The position numbers and the translations under genes were made by a program. Below the pieces are notes generated by a model, which saw only the letters and a program-made list of their open reading frames with translations, made no database searches and was not told the origin of the DNA. A stretch of 64,000 nucleotides of DNA from Halobellus sp. Atlit-31R (GTDB lineage Archaea; Halobacteriota; Halobacteria; Halobacteriales; Haloferacaceae). Of this stretch, positions 15,625 through 23,019 are shown one piece after another (within the stretch, counting starts at the first letter, position 1; the number at the start of each line of letters is the position of its first letter). Location of the stretch: the NCBI GenBank assembly GCA_003665935.1, contig QPLR01000001.1, positions 186,001-250,000 of the forward strand, given 5' to 3'.

Positions 15625-18291
15625 ATGGACGACGAACTCTACCAGGAATTCATCACCGAGTCCGAGGAGAGCATCACCCAACTGAACAACTCGCTTCTCG
15701 ACCTGGAGTCGAACCCCGACGACGCCGAGGCGGTCGACGACATCTTCCGCCAGGCACACACGCTGAAGGGGAACTTCGGAGCGATGGGCTTCGACAACGC
15801 CGCGACGGTCGCACACGCAGTCGAAGATCTCCTCGACGAGGTCCGCAACGGTCGGATCGAGGTCACCCACGAGCGGATGGATCTGGTCTTCGACGGGATG
15901 GACGAGATCCTCGACATCCTCCACGAGATCGAAAAGCACGGCGAGTCCAAGCGCGATCCGAGCGGCCTGGTCGACGAGATCCGCGCCGCGGCGGAGCCCG
16001 ATCCGGAGGCGGGCGACGCGGCGGCAGAGACGGCGGTCGACGAGGCAGACGGAACGCCGGAAGCGGACGATACGGACGCGGCCGCGGACGTCGCCGCGGC
16101 GTCTGAGTCCGCGGACGCGACCGACGACGCGGCGGCGCTCGCGCGGGCGAGAGACGCACTCGACACCGACGATCCCGAGGTCGCCGACGCCGAGCGGCTG
16201 TTCCACGCCGAGATCGCGCTCGACGTCGGCGAGATGAAGAGCGTCGACGGCGGCCTGTTCGTGGGCGGGCTCCCCGACGACCTCGCGGTGGTCGGCGCGG
16301 AGCCGAATCTGAACTCGATCGAGGAAGGCGACTTCGGGGACGACTTCGTCGTCTTCGTCGCCGACGAGGAGCGCGACGACCTCGAAGCGACGCTCGCGGA
16401 CCTCTGGAAGGTCGACTCGGTGACGCTCACCGACGTGAGTTCGGTGCTCGACGACGGGACCGCCGAGGCTGCCGATCCGGGTGGGAATGCGGCCTCCGGC
16501 GGCGCGGCCGACGACGGCGCGACGTCGGCCCCCTCGGACGCCGGCGCGGACGAACCCTCGGAGTCTGCAGCGGGCCCGTCGGCCGGGAGCGATGCCGACG
16601 CCGGCGCCAACGCCGATGCCGAGGAGGGTGGCGTAGCCTCAACCTCGACACCGACGGAGGACGTCGATGCCGACTCGGCGGCCGAAGCAGTCGACGCCGT
16701 GGTCAGCGCGTACACATCGAACGGCACCGTCGACGACGAAGCAGGCGACGACGAAGCAGGCGGCGACACGGCGGACGGAGACGCGGGCGCCGCAGCGCCC
16801 ACAGCGGGCGCGGACGCGAGTGAGTCGGCGACGGACGCGCCGACCGATGCGGACACGAGCGCGGCCGAGTCCGACGACGGGTCGGCCGATCAGCCCGACA
16901 GTTCGACAGCCGCCGGTGGGGCAGCCGCCGACGGCGCGAGAGACGAGGGCGTCGCGGACGAGAGCGGGGGCAGCGACAAGAGCAAGAGCAGCGGCGCGAG
17001 CAAGAGCGGCACCGATACCGGGCGAGACGCCAGCGACGACGAGGACGAGGACGAGGACGAGGAGGCCCGTTCGATCTCGGCGGTGAAGTCCGTCCGCGTC
17101 GACGTCGATCAGCTGGACGAGCTCCACAGCCTCGTCGAGCAGCTGGTCACGAGCCGAATCAAGCTCCGGCAGGCGCTCGGCGACGACGACGACGCCGGTC
17201 GCGACAACCTCGACGAGCTGGACAAGATCTCCTCGGATCTGCAGGACACCGTGATGGATATGCGGCTGATCCCACTGAAGAAGGTGTTCGACAAGTTCCC
17301 CCGGCTCGTCCGCGACCTCGCCCGCGATCAGGACAAGCAGGTGCGGTTCTCCGTCGAGGGTCAGGACATCGAGCTCGACCGGACGATCCTCGACGAAATC
17401 TCGGACCCGCTGATGCACGTGCTCCGGAACGCGGTGGATCACGGGATCGAACCGCCCGAGGAGCGCGAAGCAGCCGGCAAATCGAAGACGGGCTCGGTCG
17501 AACTGCGCGCTCGGCGCGAGCACGACACCGTCGTCATCACGGTCGAAGACGACGGCTCGGGCGTCGACGCCGACGTGATCCGGGACAAGGCGGCCGAGAA
17601 GGGAATTCGGCCGCGCGAGGAGCTCGCGGAGCTCCCCGACGAGGAGATCTACGACTACCTCTTCCACCCCGGCTTCACCACGAACGAAGAGATCACGGAC
17701 GTCAGCGGCCGCGGCGTCGGGATGGACGTCGTCAAGACGACCGTCGAGTCGCTCGACGGCTCGGTGAACGTCGACAGCACGCTCGGCGAGGGCACCACGA
17801 TCTCGATCCGGCTGCCGGTGTCGGTCGCGATCATCAAGGTGCTCTTCGTCAGCGTCGGCGACCGGGAGTTCGGCGTGCCGATCAAGTACATCGACGAGAT
17901 CTCCCGGCAGACGCGCGTTCAGCGCGTCGACGGGGCCGAAGTCATCGTCCACGAGGATCGCATCTTCCCGCTGATCCGCCTCCGCGGCGCGCTCGACCTC
18001 AACGACGAGCGGCTCGACGACGGGATGATCGTCCGTATCCGACCTGCCGACCGGCAGGTCGCGCTGCGCTGCGACGACGTCGCTCGGCAGGAGGAAGTCG
18101 TCGTGACGCCGCTCCAGGGGCCGCTCAAGGGCACCGAGGGGCTCTCCGGGACGGCCGTCGTCGGCGACGGCAACGTCGTGCCGATCCTCGACGTCAATTC
18201 GCTTTCGATCCCCGACGCGGGCAAACAGGCCCGTCGGCAGTGGGTCCCGCCGGAGGACGACAGTGCCGAAGTCGAGGGGGCCGCCGACTGA
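15625..18291 (+). CDS. cheA: Chemotaxis histidine kinase CheA
   Basis: The central kinase of chemotaxis and phototaxis; it phosphorylates CheY and CheB. The 888-residue protein holds an HPt domain (about 1-105) with phospho-acceptor His45 in RQAHTLKGNFGAMGF, and a CheY-binding P2-like segment (about 190-275). A very long acidic Ala/Asp/Gly linker (about 275-485) is followed by the dimerisation helices (LDELHSLVEQLVTSRIKLRQ) and the ATPase domain with N box LMHVLRNAVDHGIE, G1 VEDDGSGVDAD and G2 GRGVGMDVVKTTVES. A C-terminal CheW-like domain starts at about 745. The linker is far larger than in bacterial CheA and typical of haloarchaeal halophilic expansion. ATG 15625 is three bases after the cheB stop; the stop overlaps the cheR start. 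Confidence 0.97.
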   Translation: MDDELYQEFITESEESITQLNNSLLDLESNPDDAEAVDDIFRQAHTLKGNFGAMGFDNAATVAHAVEDLLDEVRNGRIEVTHERMDLVFDGMDEILDILHEIEKHGESKRDPSGLVDEIRAAAEPDPEAGDAAAETAVDEADGTPEADDTDAAADVAAASESADATDDAAALARARDALDTDDPEVADAERLFHAEIALDVGEMKSVDGGLFVGGLPDDLAVVGAEPNLNSIEEGDFGDDFVVFVADEERDDLEATLADLWKVDSVTLTDVSSVLDDGTAEAADPGGNAASGGAADDGATSAPSDAGADEPSESAAGPSAGSDADAGANADAEEGGVASTSTPTEDVDADSAAEAVDAVVSAYTSNGTVDDEAGDDEAGGDTADGDAGAAAPTAGADASESATDAPTDADTSAAESDDGSADQPDSSTAAGGAAADGARDEGVADESGGSDKSKSSGASKSGTDTGRDASDDEDEDEDEEARSISAVKSVRVDVDQLDELHSLVEQLVTSRIKLRQALGDDDDAGRDNLDELDKISSDLQDTVMDMRLIPLKKVFDKFPRLVRDLARDQDKQVRFSVEGQDIELDRTILDEISDPLMHVLRNAVDHGIEPPEEREAAGKSKTGSVELRARREHDTVVITVEDDGSGVDADVIRDKAAEKGIRPREELAELPDEEIYDYLFHPGFTTNEEITDVSGRGVGMDVVKTTVESLDGSVNVDSTLGEGTTISIRLPVSVAIIKVLFVSVGDREFGVPIKYIDEISRQTRVQRVDGAEVIVHEDRIFPLIRLRGALDLNDERLDDGMIVRIRPADRQVALRCDDVARQEEVVVTPLQGPLKGTEGLSGTAVVGDGNVVPILDVNSLSIPDAGKQARRQWVPPEDDSAEVEGAAD

Positions 18292-19151
18292 TGGGGCTGG
18301 ACGTCGACACCGACGACGACGACCCTGACCAACGGGCGTTCAACGAGCTTCTCGAGTACGTCGAGTCGTCGCTGTCGTTCGCGACGAGTTCGTACAATCG
18401 TTCGTATCTCGACCGCCGGGTCTCCGCGCGGATGCGACGCCGGCGCGTCGACGACTACGACGAGTACCAGGCGCTCTTGGAGGACGACGAAGACGAGCAG
18501 GAAGCGCTGTTGAACGCGCTCAGCGTCAACGTCACGAGCTTCTTCCGGAACCCGGACGTCTGGGAGGCGCTCCGGGAACTCATCGCCGAACTCAGCGCCG
18601 AGGGACGCACCAAGATCTGGAGTGCGGCCTGTTCGGACGGTCGCGAGGCGTACTCGGCGGCGATGCTCGCGATCGACGACGATCGGATCGACGAGAATCG
18701 CGTCGAGATCCTCGGCACCGACATCAAGCCCGAGATTCTCAGCGCCGCTCGGAAAGGCGAGTACCACGCCTCGGAGACGAACGACCTCGAAGAGCAACTG
18801 GAGCCGCTGGCCAGCAGCGATCAGTACATCGACCGCGAGGGCGACACCTACCGCGTCACCGACGAAGTGCGCGATCTGGTCTCCTTCCGCCGCCACGATC
18901 TCGTGCAGGAGGAGCCCCCGGACACGTTCGATCTCGTCATCTGCCGGAACTTGTTCATTTATATTAATAGGGAGGCGAAAGAAGCCATCTTCGAGACGCT
19001 CGGGTCCGCCGTCGACCCCGGTGGCTACCTGACGATCGGGATGACCGAAACCGTCCCGGCGTCCTGTCGGGACCGGTTCGAGCCGGTCGAAAAGCGGCTG
19101 CGAATCTATCGCGATACGGCGGACACGGAGTCGTCTCGAACTCGGAGGTGA
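18291..19151 (+). CDS. cheR: Chemotaxis protein-glutamate O-methyltransferase CheR
   Basis: Methylates transducer glutamates with S-adenosylmethionine, opposing CheB. In the 286-residue protein the N-terminal helical domain (FNELLEYVESSLSF to RRVDDYDEYQALLED) precedes SVNVTSFFRNPDVWEAL, the family signature. SAM-binding elements follow: KIWSAACSDGREAYSAAML (canonically WSAGCSTGEEPYS, so the loop is slightly diverged), EILGTDIKPEIL and DLVICRNLFIYINREAKE. ATG 18291 shares its A with the cheA stop (TGATG). The gene ends two bases before cheF. Confidence 0.95.
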   Translation: MGLDVDTDDDDPDQRAFNELLEYVESSLSFATSSYNRSYLDRRVSARMRRRRVDDYDEYQALLEDDEDEQEALLNALSVNVTSFFRNPDVWEALRELIAELSAEGRTKIWSAACSDGREAYSAAMLAIDDDRIDENRVEILGTDIKPEILSAARKGEYHASETNDLEEQLEPLASSDQYIDREGDTYRVTDEVRDLVSFRRHDLVQEEPPDTFDLVICRNLFIYINREAKEAIFETLGSAVDPGGYLTIGMTETVPASCRDRFEPVEKRLRIYRDTADTESSRTRR

Positions 19152-19152
19152 G

Positions 19153-20043
19153 GTGAGCGTGAAACCAGGTGAAACGAAGCTCGCGGACACGCGCGGACGG
19201 TTTCTGCAGGCGCTCCGTGACGGGCGGGAACGGAACGAGGCCGGCTGGACGAACGGCCGCATCCTGCTTTCGAACCGCCGCATCGTGCTCGCGGGGACGG
19301 GCGGCAAGCGAACGTTCCCCCTGTCGAAGATCGAACAGGTGGGCGGCCGCTTCGACGTGAACCAGCGCGTCGCCACCGTCTCCGATTACATCGCGCTGCA
19401 GTTCGACGGGGGCGAGAACGTGATTCTCGTCGCGCCTGCGGAGTTCGAGGAGTTCGAGATGGATCTCTACGACGCGCTGCTCTCCTCGACGATGTTTCTC
19501 GTTCGACACCCCGCCGTCGAGGGCGGCGTCGTCCAGAACACCGAGTGGGAGCGCGCGAAGATGCAGGTCGAGACCGAAGCGGTCAACGTCGCGACCGTCG
19601 CCGGCACGTTCGTCGGCATTCAGCTCGACGACATCGGCGACATCGAGATGGGCCGCCGGACCGTCCGCGAGGAGCGCCGGGAAGTCATCGAGGTCGAACA
19701 CTCCGACGACGCCGGGACGAGCGTGCAGACGTACATCTCGGGGCCGGAGCGGGCCGTCGGCATCCTGAAGTCGCTGCTCCGGATCGGCGAGGAGCAGTCC
19801 GAGACCGCGCTCGACCTCTCGCGGCAGGACAAGCAGGTGTTGATGGCGCTTTACTCCGGCGTCTCGCCGTTCGATATCCCCGCGTTTCTCGGGATCGACG
19901 TCGACGAGGTCGAAGAGCTGTTCGTTCGGCTCATCGACCACGACGTCCTCGACGAGGTGCGAATCCGCCACGAGGTGGAGCTCAACGCCCGCGGACGCTC
20001 GATCGCGGCCGACGCGATCGACGAGCAGGGCGCGGAGATGTGA
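19153..20043 (+). CDS. cheF: Taxis protein CheF
   Basis: The archaeal adaptor between CheY and the archaellum switch complex, described in Halobacterium. The 296-residue protein begins with a PH/GRAM-like beta segment (NGRILLSNRRIVLAGTGGKRTFPLSKIEQVGGRF). A second beta-rich part follows (FEEFEMDLYDALL, TVAGTFVGIQLDDIGDIEMGRR), and then a C-terminal winged-helix-like region (DKQVLMALYSGVSPFDIPAFLGIDVDEVEELFVRLIDHDVLDEVR). I chose GTG 19153 (MSVKPGETK), two bases after the cheR stop; an in-frame GTG two codons later (19159) is possible. Its place at the end of the che run supports the role in motor coupling. No archaellum genes are inside the window. Confidence 0.88.
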   Translation: MSVKPGETKLADTRGRFLQALRDGRERNEAGWTNGRILLSNRRIVLAGTGGKRTFPLSKIEQVGGRFDVNQRVATVSDYIALQFDGGENVILVAPAEFEEFEMDLYDALLSSTMFLVRHPAVEGGVVQNTEWERAKMQVETEAVNVATVAGTFVGIQLDDIGDIEMGRRTVREERREVIEVEHSDDAGTSVQTYISGPERAVGILKSLLRIGEEQSETALDLSRQDKQVLMALYSGVSPFDIPAFLGIDVDEVEELFVRLIDHDVLDEVRIRHEVELNARGRSIAADAIDEQGAEM

Positions 20044-20089
20044 GTCCGGCGGCCGCGCTGAACGCGGCAGCTTTCCACGGACGACGCAG

Positions 20090-20473
20090 TCACCCGCTCG
20101 CGTGGGCGAGGATCTCTGTTCTGGCCGTGGCAGCGCAGTCGCGCCCGCCGCGGCCGAAGTGCAGCGTGTTCTCGTTGACTGGATCGCTGAGGAGGCCGCC
20201 GGAGTCGACCGGCACGTCCGTCTGTTCGATCTGGAGGTAGCCGATCGTCAGGCCCTTCGCGAGGTCGACGCCGCGGATTTCGTCCGCCGGGATCGTCTTG
20301 TCGTCGAACTGCGAGCGGTCCACGCGTTCGATCTTCACGCGGTCCGCGTAGACGATCAGCGTCCCGTCCTGGAAGGTGCAGACGACGAGCGCGTCCGAGT
20401 GGTCGTCGTCGGGGGCGGTCGCGGCCTCGTCGTCGTCGCCGGAATCGCGGCGACCCCACGGGAGGTTCACCAT
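20090..20473 (-). CDS. Small PH-like domain protein of unknown function
   Basis: A 127-residue soluble acidic protein not firmly recognised. After MVNLPWGRRDSGDDDEAA it shows a chain of short strands (DALVVCTFQDGTLIVYADRVKIERVD, KTIPADEIRGVDLAKGLTIGYLQIEQTDVPV, ENTLHFG) like the bacterial PH/GRAM fold (DUF4429-like proteins) and ends with a short helix (RDCAATARTEILAHASG). There is no signal peptide or membrane helix. It converges on cheF (46-bp gap); CheF also begins with a PH/GRAM-like segment, which may be coincidence. ATG 20473 is clear. Confidence 0.65.
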   Translation of the reverse strand: MVNLPWGRRDSGDDDEAATAPDDDHSDALVVCTFQDGTLIVYADRVKIERVDRSQFDDKTIPADEIRGVDLAKGLTIGYLQIEQTDVPVDSGGLLSDPVNENTLHFGRGGRDCAATARTEILAHASG

Positions 20474-20552
20474 TGTGGGTCGTTACCACGGGGCGGCGCA
20501 AAAGCGTTCGGCCGAGCAGCGCGCCGCGCGGCGTCACCTCGCCCGCCCGGTC

Positions 20553-20652
20553 GGTGGCCGCGTCACGCCGCTCGGCTGGTGGCCGCGTCACGCCGCTCGG
20601 CTGGTGGCCGCGTCACGCCGCTCGGCTGGTGGCCGCGTCACGTCGCTCGGTG
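20553..20652. repeat. 25-bp tandem repeat, four copies
   Basis: Unit ggtggccgcgtcacgccgct plus cggct repeats with exact period 25 at 20553, 20578, 20603 and 20628; the last copy has one substitution and a diverged end. It fills the gap between the PH-like gene start and the end of the MutS-related gene. There are no spacers, so it is not a CRISPR array. Confidence 0.92.
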
Positions 20653-20656
20653 CCGC

Positions 20657-22420
20657 TCAGTCGTTCGACCACGCCGCGTCCGAGAGCGTCCGCTGGACGG
20701 CTTCTTCGCCGACTGCCGCCGCGAGCGCCTCGAAGCCGCGCCGCTCCGCGCGGTCGCGGGCGTTGGCGACGAGCCGCGAGACGATGAACTCCGGCGTCGA
20801 CTTGCCGACGGTCCCGAACCGCGGCTGGTAGTCGACGCGGAGCGCGAGGTCCTCGGTCAGTCCCTCGGCGAAGATGCCGTCGATCCGCGCCGACGCCGGC
20901 AGCGGGCTCAGGTCGTCGGCGAGGTGGGTCACGTAGACGCCGACGGCGTCTTGGTCGACCGTCAGATCCACCAGCCCGTTCAGCAGATCCGCCGCGCGGC
21001 CGGGCTCGGTGATCGCCTCGAACTCGTCGACGAGCATCAGCGTCCGGTCGCCGGTCGACAGCGGCGGGACGATCGACTTCAGCGTCGACTCCAGGACCCC
21101 GGCGTTGAAACTGGCGTGGCGGCGGTGGAAGACCACCGTATCGAACTGCCCGACTTCGGCGCGTGCTGCGGGCACCGGCAGCCCCATCGAGGCGAGGAGC
21201 ACGACCTGCGCGAGCGTCTCGAGCAACGTCGTCTTCCCGCCGGAGTTCGCGCCGGTGAGGACGGCGACGCGGTCGCCGGACGGGGGCCGCGGGACCGCCT
21301 CGCCCAGACTGTCGGGCGCGTCGAGGTCGTGGGAGCCGACCGCGTACGTCACGGGCTGGATCTCCCCCGACAGCGAGAGGTTCCGCGCACCGACGACGGC
21401 GAGCCCGTCGGCGACGAGCCGCGGGCGCGTCAGGTCGTGTTCGACGGCGAACCGGCCGAGCGAGAGGTCGAAGGCGATCTCGGAGACGGCCCCGACCGCG
21501 GTCTCGACGTCCTCGCGCGCGGTCTCGATCGACTCGCGGAGGTCGGCCGCGACGGCCTGCTCGCGCTCTTCGACCTCGCCGTCGAGTTCCGAGAGGAGGG
21601 TACGGAGGGAGGTGGCCGCGAAGTCCGCCTCGTCGTGGGCGTCGTCCGCGACAGCGGCCTCGACGCGCCCGCGACGGACGCCCGCTTCGCCCGCGACGTA
21701 CTCGACGAACGCCGCGCGGAACTCCTCGAAGCTCCGCACGCCCCGCTCGCGCACGGACTCCAGGACGTCGAGTGCGCCCGCTTCCAGCTGTGCGACGGCG
21801 TCGCGTCTCTCGCGCAGACGGTCGAGTTCGTCGTCGGTTCCGGGCGCGACGCTCCCGTCGTCGTCGACAGTCCCGAGGGCGGCGGCAGCGCTCCGCAGCG
21901 CCTCGTCGTCGAGGTCGTCCAGAGCGCCGAAGGTACCGCCACGGTGCCCCGCCTCGCGGAGCGCGAGCGCCGTGTCGACGGCGACGCGGTCCGTGCCTCC
22001 GGCGTCGTCGTAGGCGTCGAAGGCGGCACGGACGGCCGCGCGGTCGTCGTCGTCCAGCGCGAGCCACGCGTCCCGCGCCGCGAGAACGCGGTCGAGCCGC
22101 GACTCCCGCTCGTCGACGTCCGACAGCGGCGTCAGCACGCGGATCCGGTCGGCAGCGTGCGCGGTGAGCGCGTGTTCGCTCGCCAGCGTGAGCAGTTCGT
22201 CGTAGACGTCGCGAGCGTCGCGGGTACCGAGCGTCTCGATGCCGGCCGCGCCGTTCGCCCGGCGGAGGATCCGGACGGCGCGTCCGCGCGGGATTCCTGC
22301 GTCCGCGAGCGCGCGGATGTCTGCGGTCTCGATCGCGTCGACGGCACGCTCGACGCCGATCGACTCGCGAAGCTTCTCGCTCGTCTTCGGACCGACCCCC
22401 CAGTAGTCCTCCAGTCGCAT
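20657..22420 (-). CDS. MutS-related ATPase with N-terminal helix-hairpin-helix
   Basis: A 587-residue DNA-associated ATPase of the MutS superfamily (MutS5-like haloarchaeal type). The N terminus has a helix-hairpin-helix motif (YWGVGPKTSEKLRESIGV and ALADAGIPRGRAVRIL). A long helical middle (about 110-330, many Arg/Glu heptads) corresponds to the lever/clamp region. The C-terminal ATPase has Walker A TGANSGGKTTLLETLAQ, Walker B LMLVDEFEAITEP and the VYVTHLADDL motif. The mismatch-recognition domain I is missing, as is the Smr nuclease of MutS2, so canonical mismatch repair is unlikely; a role in recombination or branched DNA is an inference. ATG 22420 (MRLEDYWG) is preferred to longer in-frame starts. 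Confidence 0.85.
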   Translation of the reverse strand: MRLEDYWGVGPKTSEKLRESIGVERAVDAIETADIRALADAGIPRGRAVRILRRANGAAGIETLGTRDARDVYDELLTLASEHALTAHAADRIRVLTPLSDVDERESRLDRVLAARDAWLALDDDDRAAVRAAFDAYDDAGGTDRVAVDTALALREAGHRGGTFGALDDLDDEALRSAAAALGTVDDDGSVAPGTDDELDRLRERRDAVAQLEAGALDVLESVRERGVRSFEEFRAAFVEYVAGEAGVRRGRVEAAVADDAHDEADFAATSLRTLLSELDGEVEEREQAVAADLRESIETAREDVETAVGAVSEIAFDLSLGRFAVEHDLTRPRLVADGLAVVGARNLSLSGEIQPVTYAVGSHDLDAPDSLGEAVPRPPSGDRVAVLTGANSGGKTTLLETLAQVVLLASMGLPVPAARAEVGQFDTVVFHRRHASFNAGVLESTLKSIVPPLSTGDRTLMLVDEFEAITEPGRAADLLNGLVDLTVDQDAVGVYVTHLADDLSPLPASARIDGIFAEGLTEDLALRVDYQPRFGTVGKSTPEFIVSRLVANARDRAERRGFEALAAAVGEEAVQRTLSDAAWSND

Positions 22421-22470
22421 AGCCTCACCTCCAGCGGAGGCGTCTTGTAGGTTTGCGGTTCGGCTGTCGA

Positions 22471-22535
22471 GCGGTCGCCGGAGAGCGGTCACCGGAGAGC
22501 GGTCACCGGAGAGCGGTCGCCCGGAGAGCGGTCGC
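22471..22535. repeat. 14-bp tandem repeat, about 4.6 copies
   Basis: Unit gcggtcaccggaga (with gcggtcgccggaga variants) repeats from 22471 with period 14 and one 15-base unit. It lies just upstream of the MutS-related gene on its 5' side, within a gene-poor stretch (22421-22694) where I see nothing else. Confidence 0.85.
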
Positions 22536-22694
22536 TAGGTGGTATCGGGGGAAATGGGAGGAAGGGCGCAGCGGGGTGGGCTATGGACGGGCGGCGAGAG
22601 ATGGCGGCACCGCGGGGGAGAGGCGGTTGCCGCTGTGCGTCGGGGGATGGAGCGGAGGGGCGTCTGGGGGGACGCGCCCGCCGAGGCGTTCGCC

Positions 22695-22862
22695 TCAGGG
22701 CGACGAGGAGACGCGTCGTGCACGAGCGTCTCGGACTTCTGCTCCCTCCCGGATCGCGTCTTCACAGTTCGGGCAGACGCGGGCGTTCTTGAACCCTTCC
22801 GGGGCGAAGACCCGGACGTAGTCCCGGGACACGAATGATCCACAGTTCTGACACTCAGGCAT
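22695..22862 (-). CDS. 55-residue zinc-ribbon micro-protein (DUF7563-like)
   Basis: Translation of the complement gives MPECQNCGSFVSRDYVRVF, then APEGFKNARVCPNCEDAIRE and a short basic-Ser tail ending at a TGA at 22695. Two CxxC pairs (C4/C7 and C30/C33) form a rubredoxin-like or zinc-ribbon fold. Haloarchaea carry many such proteins, and this one closely matches the DUF7563 pattern as I remember it. Its function is unknown; a nucleic-acid or protein-interaction role is typical. It is divergent from the HTH-10 gene at 23020. Confidence 0.82.
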   Translation of the reverse strand: MPECQNCGSFVSRDYVRVFAPEGFKNARVCPNCEDAIREGAEVRDARARRVSSSP

Positions 22863-22935
22863 CGCGCGCCACCTCGTCGACGGATCGGTCGATCATATCC
22901 ACTTGGTACGACGGGGTGTACTATCCTAACACGGC

Positions 22936-22979
22936 CCCCTACGTCGTTAGGGGCGTCCGAGCCCTAAACGGGTAGGGGC
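22936..22979. promoter_or_regulatory. Two inverted repeats abutting a TATA box (candidate operator)
   Basis: Two imperfect palindromes lie side by side: CCCCTACGTCGTTAGGGG (22936-22953) and GCCCTAAACGGGTAGGGGC (22961-22979), sharing CCCTA/TAGGG half-sites. A TATA-like TATTTAT (22983-22989) follows directly and the ATG of the HTH-10 gene is 31 bases further. The position just upstream of BRE/TATA is where haloarchaeal activators bind. The divergent zinc micro-protein could share it. Confidence 0.5.
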
Positions 22980-23019
22980 AGCTATTTATCGGTGGAATCG
23001 TTTCCTTCTCGTAGTAGAA

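Noticed and set aside
20553..20652. CRISPR array
   Set aside because: Repeats are directly adjacent with exact 25-bp period and no unique spacers.
20102..22450. A 782-codon plus-strand frame across the MutS-like gene
   Set aside because: Antisense shadow of a gene with Walker motifs and HhH; the translation has no family pattern.
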